Assembly: GCF_947501425.1 (NCBI RefSeq)
Contig: NZ_CANMVN010000003.1
Coordinates: forward strand, 62,001 to 126,000
Origin: an uncultured Psychroserpens sp.
Lineage (GTDB): Bacteria > Bacteroidota > Bacteroidia > Flavobacteriales > Flavobacteriaceae
Direction of reading: 5' to 3'
DNA: 64,000 nt
Under the pieces are notes generated by a model. That model did no database searches and was not told the origin of the DNA. It saw nothing but the letters and a program-made list of their open reading frames with translations. Numbering within the stretch: position 1 is the first letter of the stretch; the number at the start of each line of letters is the position of its first letter. A program made the position numbers and the translations under genes. Below are positions 45,446-55,300 of this stretch, in pieces.

Positions 45446-46210
45446 TTGAACAGAAAAGAGCTTAAAGAATTTTTAGATACCAAAGTCGAACAATACAATC
45501 ACCCTAGATTTATTGAAAGCGATCCCATTCAAATACCACATCAGTTTTCAAATAAAGAAGATATTGAGATCTCAGCGTTTTTAACAGCTACCATAGCCTG
45601 GGGAAACAGAAAAAGTATCATCAATAATGCCACTAAAATGATGAATTTACTTGGGCAATCTCCTTACGATTTTATTCTAAACCACAAGGATAGTGACTTA
45701 GTGAAGCTAAAGCCATTTGTACATCGTACTTTTAATGGTGACGATTTTATTCAGTTTATCAAAAGCTTAAAGCATATCTACACTAAACATAACGGATTGG
45801 AAGCTGTGTTTTCAAAATATGCAGAAAGCAATAGTCTTCAGCTTGCTATTCACAAGTTTAAGGAACATTTCTTTGAGATTGAGCATTTAGAACGCACCAA
45901 AAAGCATGTGAGTGATCCTTTAAAAAATTCTGCAGCCAAACGTATCAATATGTATTTGAGATGGATGGTAAGACAAGATTATAACGGAGTTGATTTCGGG
46001 ATTTGGAATAGCCTCTCTCCCAACCAACTCTCTTGTCCGTTAGACGTCCATTCCGGAAATGTAGCACGCAAATTAAAACTGCTAAAACGCAAACAAAACG
46101 ATGGTAAAGCACTTGCTGAATTGGACAATGCTTTACGGCGTTTAGATCCTAATGATCCTGTAAAATATGATTTTGCGCTATTTGGCTTAGGTGTTTTTGA
46201 AAATTTTTAA
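45446..46210 (+). CDS. TIGR02757/DUF2400 family protein, with an island-derived 3' end
   Basis: This 254-residue protein starts (TTG) MNRKELKEFLDTKVEQYNHP and ends in LDPNDPVKYDFALFGLGVFE then NF. The family is conserved across Bacteroidota with a role I cannot name; it resembles DNA-glycosylase-type helical folds only loosely. Its last 267 bp (45944-46210) are repeated at 56844-57110, at the far end of the copper island. Its reading frame is intact, so the island did not disrupt it. The 3' part may be supplied by the island and the host 3' part displaced downstream. Confidence 0.88.
   Translation: MNRKELKEFLDTKVEQYNHPRFIESDPIQIPHQFSNKEDIEISAFLTATIAWGNRKSIINNATKMMNLLGQSPYDFILNHKDSDLVKLKPFVHRTFNGDDFIQFIKSLKHIYTKHNGLEAVFSKYAESNSLQLAIHKFKEHFFEIEHLERTKKHVSDPLKNSAAKRINMYLRWMVRQDYNGVDFGIWNSLSPNQLSCPLDVHSGNVARKLKLLKRKQNDGKALAELDNALRRLDPNDPVKYDFALFGLGVFENF
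45944..46210 (+). repeat. Left copy of a 267-bp direct repeat (3' end of TIGR02757)
   Basis: Aligned by hand with 56844-57110 at an offset of exactly 10900, with no gaps. I count 14 mismatches in 267 bp (about 95% identity). The differences are almost all silent: the 86-residue translations differ only near the end (EN versus EG). Identity stops abruptly on both sides (45943/56843 and after the stop codons). Confidence 0.95.
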
Positions 46211-46351
46211 CAAACCAAGCTCATTAGTACTGCTATTGTACGTATCAACATATCTTTAAACTGAGCTAATGACATTTTATCATATTCCTAATATAACATC
46301 TGCTAATAATTTAATATGGAAAAAAATTAATCATACAGAGAGTTTAACAAC

Positions 46352-48085
46352 TTACTCTATTATTTGTTCAATACTTCCACACTTCAACATTACATCACCA
46401 AAATATGGATTTAGAACTTGTTCTTCCTTACTTATCCAAAATGCACCATTGTTATTGTCAGCCATTGGGCAAAACTGCACAAATAACTTGTTATTCACAT
46501 CGTCAAAGTTTCTAACCATTTCTATTAGCTTATCTGAAATCATTTGAAACTGTTTACGCTGATGTTCCAAACTCATATTTTCATTTATACCTTTAGATAT
46601 TTTATGTAGAATAGACCAATAATTATACGTTTGTTCTCTTTGGTTTACAGGTATTTCTTCTAATGCTTTTCTGAATGCCTCACTTTTAGATGAAGCCATC
46701 GATACATCAGACTCAATTAAGGCATCTTTCAGATTGATATAAGCGTCAATAACAGGCTGAAAAGATTTTTCAACGGTACTATTAAAATCAACTTTTTCTG
46801 CCATTATATCCATCTTATGACCTTCATGTTCTGTCATGGTTTTACCACTTTCTTTATTCATCATCGACTTTTTACCTTGAAGCTGTGCTGAAGCATCAAC
46901 GGTAAATGTACCATTAGTAACAATCTCATCACCATCCTTTAGACCATCAATCACATCATATTGTTCACCGACCTGTTTTCCTAAAACAACTTCTTGCATT
47001 TCAAAAATCGGTTCGTTAGGATTAGTTTTTAAATACACTACTGAACGTTCACCTGTCCACAATACAGAAGAAGTTGGAATAGTTAATTTTTGTTCTGAAT
47101 CAGAGGATATGTTTTCAATAATTCCTTCTACAAACATACCTGTCTTAAACTCTCCATTTCTGTTGTTTAATACAACACGAAGGTCAACGGTTCTTGTCTT
47201 TGGATTCATCATTGGGTCAATAAAATCCACTTTCTTTTTAAATTCTTTATTTGGATAAGCGTTCGTAGTAACGGTAATTTCTTGTCCCTTTTTAAATAGT
47301 TCTATCTGGTTTTCATAGATATCAAATAATGCCCAAACAGTATTTAAGTTAGTTATCTTTAACAATGCCTGACCTTGTTTTACGTAATCACCTTGTTCTA
47401 CTAACTTTTGCGATACCGTCCCTGAAACAGTAGCATATATTGGAAAGTTTTGCTTTATATTTCCTGATGCTTCAATTTGATTTATTTGACTATTTGAAAT
47501 TTTCCATAATTTCAATTTATTACGGACTGCTTTATATAATTCAGGTTGTGATTCTTTCATTGTAGAAGCCGTAATTAACTCTTGTTGTGCTGAAAACAAT
47601 TCAGGTGAATAGATAGTTGCCAATAACTGACCTTTACGAACTTTTTCTCCGACTGAACTTACATTTAGTCGTTCAATCCTTCCTGAAAAATAACTTGCCT
47701 GAACTACATTGGCATCTTCATTTTCAGCAATCTTTCCTGATAGCTTAATTGTAGCATTATCAGTTGTATTATTGCCAACAACAGAAGTTTGAATGTTTGC
47801 TAAAGCCATTGCGTTTTTTGATAACTTAAATTCATTAGCGTTCAATCCAACAGAACTTGTTTCGGCAGGAATTAAATCCATGCCACAAATCGGACAATCG
47901 CCAGCTTCAGGTTGCATAATCTGTGGATGCATAGAACATGTCCACATTTGTTCTGATTCAGAAACTTCACTATGGTTATGCTCTGCATTGTCATTAGATG
48001 AACCACCAAATAACAACCATCCTAAAAGCAAACCAACTGCTAATATTCCGAAGTAACTAAGAATTTTATTATTTTTCATCTTCAA
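46352..48085 (-). CDS. CusB-like periplasmic adaptor with heavy-metal-binding and DUF3347 domains
   Basis: This 577-residue membrane-fusion protein of an RND efflux system is anchored by an N-terminal helix (SYFGILAVGLLLGWLLFG). It has a metal-binding domain WTCSMHPQIMQPEAGDCPIC then GMDLIP near residues 48-74, the adaptor core (GKIAENEDANVVQASYFSGR, TVSGTVSQKLVEQGDYVKQG) and a C-terminal DUF3347 domain ending FCPMADNNNGAFWISKEEQ. It connects CusA to the TolC-type outer channel. Methionine and His in the metal domains fit Cu(I)/Ag(I). Its start overlaps the DUF305 stop by 17 bp; ATG 48079 is an alternative. Confidence 0.92.
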   Translation of the reverse strand: MKMKNNKILSYFGILAVGLLLGWLLFGGSSNDNAEHNHSEVSESEQMWTCSMHPQIMQPEAGDCPICGMDLIPAETSSVGLNANEFKLSKNAMALANIQTSVVGNNTTDNATIKLSGKIAENEDANVVQASYFSGRIERLNVSSVGEKVRKGQLLATIYSPELFSAQQELITASTMKESQPELYKAVRNKLKLWKISNSQINQIEASGNIKQNFPIYATVSGTVSQKLVEQGDYVKQGQALLKITNLNTVWALFDIYENQIELFKKGQEITVTTNAYPNKEFKKKVDFIDPMMNPKTRTVDLRVVLNNRNGEFKTGMFVEGIIENISSDSEQKLTIPTSSVLWTGERSVVYLKTNPNEPIFEMQEVVLGKQVGEQYDVIDGLKDGDEIVTNGTFTVDASAQLQGKKSMMNKESGKTMTEHEGHKMDIMAEKVDFNSTVEKSFQPVIDAYINLKDALIESDVSMASSKSEAFRKALEEIPVNQREQTYNYWSILHKISKGINENMSLEHQRKQFQMISDKLIEMVRNFDDVNNKLFVQFCPMADNNNGAFWISKEEQVLNPYFGDVMLKCGSIEQIIE

Positions 48086-48545
48086 GTCGTTTTATCATTG
48101 CTTTCATTTCTGCTATTTCTCTTTTTTGTGCTTCAATAATATCATCTGCCAATTTTTGAACTTCTGCATCTTCAAAATTTGCATTAGAACTTGTGAGAAT
48201 GGCTGATGAATGATGAGGTATCATAGCCTTCATCCATTGAATATCTCCGATAGGTGTCTGTGTTCTCAATCCGTAAAGACAACCGAAAAATACGATGAAT
48301 GAAACACCAATAATTGAATAGTTAACTTTAGTATTCTTATACATATTCCACATAAATAATAGCATTGAAATTGCCATAGGCGCAACCATAAGTAAAGTCA
48401 TATAAGTTCTTGTTGTACTCAATAAAACATGGTCTAATTCAAATACATTTAAAAACATAATAGCATACATCATAATAAATGATACTAACATCATTAGACC
48501 AAATTTCTTGTAGTTTGATTTTTTTATATTGTTGTGATTTTCCAT
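48069..48545 (-). CDS. DUF305-type membrane protein
   Basis: This 158-residue protein has about three to four membrane helices (KFGLMMLVSFIMMYAIMFLN, TYMTLLMVAPMAISMLLFMW) followed by MKAMIPHHSSAILTSSNANF. The PHHSSAI stretch is the DUF305 hallmark, a ferritin-like helix pair with His residues that may bind metal. DUF305 proteins occur often in copper-resistance clusters. The C-terminal KREIAEMKAMIKRLEDEK completes the helix. The exact role is unknown. Confidence 0.88.
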   Translation of the reverse strand: MENHNNIKKSNYKKFGLMMLVSFIMMYAIMFLNVFELDHVLLSTTRTYMTLLMVAPMAISMLLFMWNMYKNTKVNYSIIGVSFIVFFGCLYGLRTQTPIGDIQWMKAMIPHHSSAILTSSNANFEDAEVQKLADDIIEAQKREIAEMKAMIKRLEDEK

Positions 48546-48559
48546 AATATTTAATTTGA

Positions 48560-49351
48560 TTATTTACTTAATTTTAAAATTCTGATTGCACCTTGAATGA
48601 CTAATACGAAAACTATTATTCCTATTACTAAATCTGGTAATCCAGAACTGAATTGATTTACTAATACGCCTGCTACAATTACTCCAAGATTTATGATAAT
48701 GTCGTTAGATGTAAAAATCATACTTGCACGCATGTGGGCTTCTTTACTTTTTGATTTTTGTAATAGATATAAACAGACACCATTGGCTATTAATGCAAAT
48801 ATTGAAACAATAATCATTGTTGAGAACACAGGTAAAGCCTCGAAACCTAAAAATCTACGTACAACTTCAATAATTCCTAAAACAGCAAGTGTAATTTGAA
48901 AATAACCTGCATACTTTGCTATTCGTTTCTTTTTCAAAACACTTCCCCCAACTGCTATCAGACTTAACGCATATACAAATGAATCTGCTAACATATCTAA
49001 GCTATCAGCTACTAATCCCATTGATTTTGAAATTAGCCCTGTACTCATTTCAATAGCAAAGAACACAAAGTTTATGATAAGTACAATCCACAATAACCTT
49101 GATTGTTCAGCTTTAGATTCAACAATAATTTCATCCGTTTCATGGGAACTAACTAAACTTTCATTTAGATTTAATTCCTTTATTGAATCGCTAATAATAG
49201 TTATGTTACTGACATGATATACAGTTAGGGTTCGCTCTTCTAAATCGAAATCAAGTTGATTAATGCCATCAATATCTGAAAGTTTCATCTTAATTAGATT
49301 TTCCTCTGATGGGCAATCCATTTTTGATATTTTGAAAACTGATTTTTTCAT
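48560..49351 (-). CDS. CDF-like cation transporter with an N-terminal HMA-like domain
   Basis: This 263-residue protein has an N-terminal ferredoxin-like domain starting KKSVFKISKMDCPSEENLIK, which has a single Cys instead of the HMA CxxC. It is followed by a five- to six-helix cation-efflux domain (VADSLDMLADSFVYALSLIA, with DxxxD in TM2, and TSNDIIINLGVIVAG in TM5). The fusion and the altered HMA motif are common in flavobacterial copper islands. It likely moves a divalent metal out of the cell. The start abuts the end of the upstream HMA-MauE gene. Confidence 0.85.
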   Translation of the reverse strand: MKKSVFKISKMDCPSEENLIKMKLSDIDGINQLDFDLEERTLTVYHVSNITIISDSIKELNLNESLVSSHETDEIIVESKAEQSRLLWIVLIINFVFFAIEMSTGLISKSMGLVADSLDMLADSFVYALSLIAVGGSVLKKKRIAKYAGYFQITLAVLGIIEVVRRFLGFEALPVFSTMIIVSIFALIANGVCLYLLQKSKSKEAHMRASMIFTSNDIIINLGVIVAGVLVNQFSSGLPDLVIGIIVFVLVIQGAIRILKLSK

Positions 49352-50083
49352 TTAAAAGATTAGCATTAAACTCGCCATAACTATCATTATAGCGTTCTCA
49401 ATAAAGGTGGCTTCTGTCATAGGTAACTTTAAGGCAGTACCTAAACAAGCACATCGAATTGATTTTTTATCTAAAAGTGTTTTTGTAACTCCAATGGTGG
49501 TAATTCCTAATACAACAAGCGTTATGATTAAAGCAATATTTACTTCAAATCGCATTAAGAACATCAACCCTAAAGCTGTTTCAATGAAAGGGTAAATCCA
49601 ACCATAAGCAGGAACTTGTTTTGCCAATGGGTCGTACATTCTAAAAGATTCTGGAAATCCTTTTAAGTCTAACATCTTGAAGAAACTGAACACGATGTAG
49701 AACAAGCCCATAAAGTCTAACATAACTTCACTCCAATTCCAATTTTTAAAATGTAGTAATATACTTGCTACTGTTATATAAAACAGAATAAGCAATAATG
49801 GTTTTAGCTGTTGTAACTTGCTTTTTTCTTCTTCTGTTTCAAAGTTTGATGATTGCGTAGAAGCAAAAACGTTCTTCTGTTCTTTTTCCGTAATGGCATA
49901 TTTAGAGGATAAAGCCTTTTGAAGTTCGGGAACTTCAATATGGCTATTCATAGTAACTATAGCTTCTTGGTTTTCAAGATTAACTTCTACATTAGTAACT
50001 TCTTCTATACTACCTAAACTATTTTCAACAGATGCTTTGCAACTGCCACAGGTCATTCCTGTAATTTTATATGTGTGTTTCAT
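49352..50083 (-). CDS. HMA domain fused to a MauE/DoxX-like membrane protein
   Basis: This 243-residue protein has an N-terminal heavy-metal-associated domain TYKITGMTCGSCKASVENSL with CxxC (residues 12-15), followed by a linker and four membrane helices. These contain KKSIRCACLGTALKLPMTEA, the Cys pair and CLG of the MauE/DoxX-like family, which is linked to membrane disulfide or redox handling. It probably receives Cu(I) on the HMA domain. Its stop and the next start are adjacent. Confidence 0.87.
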   Translation of the reverse strand: MKHTYKITGMTCGSCKASVENSLGSIEEVTNVEVNLENQEAIVTMNSHIEVPELQKALSSKYAITEKEQKNVFASTQSSNFETEEEKSKLQQLKPLLLILFYITVASILLHFKNWNWSEVMLDFMGLFYIVFSFFKMLDLKGFPESFRMYDPLAKQVPAYGWIYPFIETALGLMFLMRFEVNIALIITLVVLGITTIGVTKTLLDKKSIRCACLGTALKLPMTEATFIENAIMIVMASLMLIF

Positions 50084-50167
50084 GTCTTTTTACTTTTATC
50101 AATTATATATTAACTTCCATTAAAGAAAGGCAACACTAAAATTTAATGTTGCCTCTTTTGCAACTAA

Positions 50168-50419
50168 TTAGTGTTCATGTCCATTAGCGTTATGGTCTTC
50201 GTTCTTTACGTAATCCATTCCGCATTTTGGGCATTCTCCTTCTTCATCGCTACCACTTCCTTCACAATGCATTGGGCATACGTACGCGGAAGCATACTCT
50301 TTCTTTTCTGCCTGATCTGTTTTAGTAGTTGTATCGCCTTTTTTGTTGTCTTTACACGATACTGTTGTAAGCATAAGACTTACTAATAAGATTCCTAAAA
50401 TTGTTCTTGCTGTTTTCAT
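50168..50419 (-). CDS. Lipoprotein with a heavy-metal-binding domain
   Basis: This 83-residue lipoprotein has signal peptide MKTARTILGILLVSLMLTT then VSC (Cys 22), a charged linker (KDNKKGDTTTKTDQAEKKEY) and a metal domain YVCPMHCEGSGSDEEGECPK then CGMDYV, ending in the His-rich NANGHEH. The CPMHC/CPxCGM pattern is that of the domain also found in CusB. It is likely a periplasmic metal sponge or chaperone. Confidence 0.88.
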   Translation of the reverse strand: MKTARTILGILLVSLMLTTVSCKDNKKGDTTTKTDQAEKKEYASAYVCPMHCEGSGSDEEGECPKCGMDYVKNEDHNANGHEH

Positions 50420-50453
50420 TTTTAATTGAATTTATAGTTAATATTAATTGAGT

Positions 50454-51176
50454 TTATTGTTTTGGTAATTTGATTTGTACTTCGCTTATCACGACATTAT
50501 CAACGTGTCCTGCTATGGAATCATCAGTAGTCTTAAAATGCATGTGCATATTGGTTGTATGATGTGTAAAAATTGCCTTATGCTTTGTGGAATAAAAGCC
50601 TAAAATCAGGACATCACTATTGGTTAATTTGCCATTTAAACCTGCTTCTTTATGCTTCTTGTGGTTATGAACCATATCGCCATCTTTCCAATTAATGACG
50701 TGCCAATCTAAAGACGATACAGTTCCTTCAATTAGGAAAGGAAAAGGCTTTTCTGTATCAACATTATTAGCTTGTGCCAACTCAAAAATTTTAGCTTCTA
50801 ATTCTGATTTAGTTAATGCATCATTCATTTGAAAAGTATTCCATTCTTCGATTTGTGCATAGACCAATAATGAAGCATTAACGTCATAAGAATCATTAAT
50901 TTTTATAGCATCATTAACAACTAAACTATTACTCGCTTTACTGTCAAAAATCTGTATTTCTCCTTTGAGATTTTCTATTGCTCCAAGAGCGTAAAAATGT
51001 TCTTTATTAGATAAACTATCCAAGCTAATTGTTGACGAAATATTCCCTGACATAATTGTTCTTAAAGCACCTGAATGATTAACTTCTGTGTTTGAAGTTT
51101 TCTTTTCATTAGATTGACATGATAAAACAACTAATGTTGTTACCATTATGGCTATTTTATATATTGTTTTATTCAT
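50454..51176 (-). CDS. Acetolactate-decarboxylase-like lipoprotein
   Basis: This 240-residue lipoprotein has lipobox VVLSC (Cys near 20). The mature part resembles alpha-acetolactate decarboxylase (AlsD/BudA): ALGAIENLKGEIQIFDSKAS, PFPFLIEGTVSSLDWHVINW and MHMHFKTTDDSIAGHVDNVV. His at about 211, 213 and 224 have the H-x-H-x10-H spacing that binds zinc in AlsD. The conserved arginine region after the GTFS-type strand is changed (SSLDWHV). As a lipoprotein in a metal-efflux operon it is more likely a metal-binding protein than a diacetyl-pathway enzyme. That is inference. Confidence 0.7.
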   Translation of the reverse strand: MNKTIYKIAIMVTTLVVLSCQSNEKKTSNTEVNHSGALRTIMSGNISSTISLDSLSNKEHFYALGAIENLKGEIQIFDSKASNSLVVNDAIKINDSYDVNASLLVYAQIEEWNTFQMNDALTKSELEAKIFELAQANNVDTEKPFPFLIEGTVSSLDWHVINWKDGDMVHNHKKHKEAGLNGKLTNSDVLILGFYSTKHKAIFTHHTTNMHMHFKTTDDSIAGHVDNVVISEVQIKLPKQ

Positions 51177-51179
51177 GGT

Positions 51180-52397
51180 TTACTTAGTTAAATAGTTAAT
51201 GATGGTTCTCTGTAAATAATAGCTTCTGATGGCTTCTATTTGGCTTATTTGAAACTTTAACTGCAATTCTTGAATATCCAAAACATCATTAAAATCAATC
51301 GTTCCTGTTTCGTAACTTTTGACCAAAATAGTTTCAGCATCTTTTGCCTGTTTCAAATTTTTGACTTGTGTATTGTAGCTTATTCTTGCAGAATTAGTCT
51401 TTTTTATAGCTTCGTCAAGCAAGGTTTCTAAAGTGTTTAAACGACTTTCTTTTTGTGCTAAAATCTCCTGTTGTTTCAACTCATTCTGTTTCGATTTCGA
51501 TTTATACTTGTTGTTGAAAATTGGAATTGAAAGACTTACCATCGGCATAACAATATCTTTTCCGTTATCGCTGAAATCCATATTAGGTCTTTCAGAAACT
51601 GCTATGTAATCCAATCCAAAACCCAACATTGGATTACTCTCTTTTTGGTTTAATAATTCTGATTGTTGTATAGATGTGAAAAGTTTATCATATTTCAATA
51701 ATTCAGGGTGCAGAGCTAAATTTTCAGAATCAAATAGGTCATTTGCAGATGGTATTATTAAATCATTTACGACAATTACTTCTTTGTTTTTATCTCTGTT
51801 GAGTAGCTTATTAAATTTGGTTAATTCAGCTAAATAATCCTGTTCTAAGACTTGCTTTAACTGCTCCAATTCATTCTGTCTCATTTGTAAACGCAAAACA
51901 TCTACTGTTGATGCTTTACCTACTTCTACAGAGGTTAACGCTAATTTTTCATAGGTTTTCAGTAATGCAATATTTTCATCTAAAACAGTCTGTTTTTCAA
52001 TTAGAGCATACAGATTATAGTAGGATTGTGATACAGACGCAACCAATTTTCTTTTTGCAATGGCTATATCTTCATAAATAGCATTAGATAAAGAATTGAT
52101 GTAATTTTCTCTTGCTGTAATTTCTCCAAAAGATGGTAACATTTGCGTTGCCGAAATCTTAAAACGTTGCGCTCCTGTCCGAGTTTCAGGTTCACTCACA
52201 AAATAACCAACTCCTAATTGGGTATTGGGTAATGTGTTTGCTTCGTTTACTCGCTCTGTTGCTACTTGATACTTTAATTCAAAAGTTTGAATTTCAGGAT
52301 TATTTGCTAATGCTTCATTAGTTAAAACTTCCAACTGTTGTGCATTAGAAATGCTAATCATTGAAGCCGTAATAAATATAATATATAGTCTTTTCAT
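51180..52397 (-). CDS. TolC-family outer-membrane efflux protein (CusC-like)
   Basis: This 405-residue protein has a signal peptide (MKRLYIIFITASMISISNAQ) and two repeated helical halves with VNEANTLPNTQLGVGYFVSE and DVLDIQELQLKFQISQIEAI. They form the periplasmic helical tunnel and part of the barrel of TolC-type proteins. It has no lipobox, unlike proteobacterial CusC. It is placed one base after cusA and would complete the CusA-CusB-TolC tripartite pump. Confidence 0.9.
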   Translation of the reverse strand: MKRLYIIFITASMISISNAQQLEVLTNEALANNPEIQTFELKYQVATERVNEANTLPNTQLGVGYFVSEPETRTGAQRFKISATQMLPSFGEITARENYINSLSNAIYEDIAIAKRKLVASVSQSYYNLYALIEKQTVLDENIALLKTYEKLALTSVEVGKASTVDVLRLQMRQNELEQLKQVLEQDYLAELTKFNKLLNRDKNKEVIVVNDLIIPSANDLFDSENLALHPELLKYDKLFTSIQQSELLNQKESNPMLGFGLDYIAVSERPNMDFSDNGKDIVMPMVSLSIPIFNNKYKSKSKQNELKQQEILAQKESRLNTLETLLDEAIKKTNSARISYNTQVKNLKQAKDAETILVKSYETGTIDFNDVLDIQELQLKFQISQIEAIRSYYLQRTIINYLTK

Positions 52398-52398
52398 C

Positions 52399-55300
52399 TT
52401 ACTGCTTTTTTAGTTGTAATTCTTGTCTCCAACTGTATAGAACAGGAACAACAAATAAGGTTATTAAAGCGATAACCATACCACCAAAACTTGGTATCGC
52501 CATTGGAATCATAATATCACTTCCACGTCCTGTTGATGTCAATACAGGTAATAATGCCAATATGGTTGTTGCTGTGGTCATTAAACAAGGACGAATACGT
52601 TTTGTTCCTGCTTCAACTACAGATGCTCTTACCTCTTGTTTGGTTTCAGGTGTATTCCTGTCAAATGTTTGGGTTAAATAGGTTGCCATCACAACACCAT
52701 CGTCAGTTGCAATTCCGAATAGAGCAATAAAACCAACCCAAACGGCAACACTTAGGTTAATTGGGTGCATTTGGAATAAATCTCGAAGGTTTTCTCCAAA
52801 AAAGTTGATGTTTAAAAACCAATCTTGACCATACAACCAAATCATTATAAATCCACCTGCAAAGGCTACTGCAATTCCTGTAAATACCATAAACGAAGTG
52901 GCAACTGAACGAAATTGAAAATAGAGTATTAGAAAGATGATAAGTAAAGCCAATGGCACTACTACTGAAAGTGTTTTTTCAGCTCTTATCTGATTTTCAT
53001 ACGTTCCTGTAAATTGATAACTGATACCTTTGGGAACAACTAATTCTCCTGAATCTATTTTTGATTGTATTAAAGCCTGTGCATTTTCAACAACACCAAC
53101 TTCTGCATAATCATTAAGCTTATCAAACAAGACATAACCAATTAAGAAAGTATCTTCACTTTTTATGACCTGTGCGCCTTGCTCATATCGAATATCAACC
53201 AACTCTCCTAATGGAATAGGATTCCCTTTCTCGACAGGTACATAAATATTCTTTAAGTCCGTTGGATTTGCTCTAAGTTCTCTTGGATAACGCACACGAA
53301 CACCATAGCGTTCTCGACCTTCAACTGTTTGGGTTAATACCATTCCACCGACAGCGACTTTTAGAACATCTTGCACATCTTGAATCGAGATTCCATATCG
53401 TGCTATCTTGTCTCTATCTATATCAATTAAAAGATATGGTTTACCAACAATCCTATCAGCAAAAACAGCTTCGGTTTTAACACCCTCCACTTGCTTTAAG
53501 ATTGTTTCTAATTGTACACCAAAATCTTCAATTTGTTTTAAATCCTGTCCCTTTACCTTAATCCCCATTGGCGCACGCATACCTGTTTGTAGCATGACCA
53601 AGCGTGTTTCAATAGGTTGTAATTTTGGTGCAGACGTAATGCCTGGCAATTTTGTTACACGAACAATTTCATCCCATATATCGTCAGAAGATTTTATTTC
53701 AGGTCGCCAATTCCTGTAAAACTTGCCATCATCATCTTCAATAAGGTCTTTAGAACTAATTTCAGGCATTGTAACGGCTTCATCTGAATAATTAGGACTA
53801 CTTGCTGTTGTTCCGTTTTTAAGTTCAAATAAGCCATCTTCATTAACCTTATAGCGTTGACGTTCTCCATTGTCATTCAACATATATTCAGGTTTATATT
53901 GAATTAAGTTTTCGTACATAGACAAAGGTGCTGGGTCTAAAGAAGATTCTACTCGTCCTGCTTTTCCAACAACAGTTTCAATTTCAGGTATACTTGCAAC
54001 AGCCATATCTAATTGCTGTAACACTCGTTTGTTTTCCTCAACTCCTGCATGTGGTAATGAGGTTGGCATTAACAGAAATGAACCTTCATTAAGGGATGGC
54101 ATAAACTCTTTACCTGTGTTTTTCATAATTAAAAATCCACAAATAACAATAGCTGTTGGTATTGACAAAAAAATAAGTTTGTTATCTAAGCACCATCTTA
54201 AAATACGTGTGTAATGATTTCTGAATACAGTAAAAACCCCTAATAGTCCAAAACAGATAACACCAACGAAAATGAGATTCCAAAAAATGCTTTTGTCAAC
54301 GCCTAAAGGTCTCCAATATTCAGCTAAAAGAAACACTATTGCTAAAGCTGAAATAGCAATATTAACATAGTTCACTTGATTTTCAGATAATCTATTTTGA
54401 TATTTTAGAATTGCTGAAACACCAAAACCAATAAGAATCAGACCAAGCCAATAACCATAAATAATTACTATTAATCCAAATAGAATTAAAGCACCATTGA
54501 TAATAAATTTTGAAACCTTTTTAATACTTCTTTTCTGAAATAAAAAGGAAGCAAACGGTGGAATTAAAAATAAAGCAACAATGATTGAAGCTGTCAATGC
54601 AAAGGTCTTTGTAAATGCCAAAGGTCTAAACAATTTGCCCTCTGCACCTATCATAGTAAACACAGGAATGAAGCTGATAATTGTGGTTAAAACTGCTGTA
54701 AGAATTGCACCTGAAACTTCGGAAGTTGCATTATAAACTACCGTATTAATTGGTAATTCTTGTTCATTCTCATCTAAATGCCTAATAATATTTTCGGAAA
54801 GAATTACGCCAACATCTACCATTGTACCAATAGCAATGGCAATTCCTGAAAGTGCAACGATATTGGCATCTACTCCAAAGAGTTTCATTGCTATAAACAC
54901 CATTAAGACAGCTACAGGAAGTAATCCTGAAATAAGTACGGAAGCACGAAGATTAAATACCATTATGATAATCACTAAAATGGTAATGAGAATTTCTAAA
55001 GTTAATGCCTCGTTGAGTGTGCCTAAAGTTTCTTTTATGAGTTCTGACCTATCGTAAAACGGTACTATGGTAAGTTGAGAAGTTCGTCCATCTTTTAATT
55101 CTTTTGTGGGTAAGCCTGAACTTAATTCGTTGATTTTTGCTTTGACGTTGTTGATGACTTCTAATGGATTTGCGCCATATCTTGCTACGACCACACCACC
55201 AACAACTTCTGCACCTTCTTTATCTAAAATACCTCGTCTTGCTTTTGGTGCGAGTGATACTTTTGCAATATCCTTGATTTTAATTGATGTGAAATCTTCG

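Noticed and set aside
46211-46300. Imperfect GTAC repeats and AGCTCATTAG/GAGCTAATGA words as attachment core
   Set aside because: No matching word occurs at the other island end, and the large direct repeat already explains the boundary.
46269-46547. Plus-strand open frame at the left margin of the island
   Set aside because: It overlaps the end of the CusB-like gene in antisense, lacks family motifs and shows no promoter.
50454-51176. Plain acetoin-pathway enzyme
   Set aside because: The lipobox, the altered arginine region and the metal-efflux context argue against a cytoplasmic acetolactate decarboxylase.
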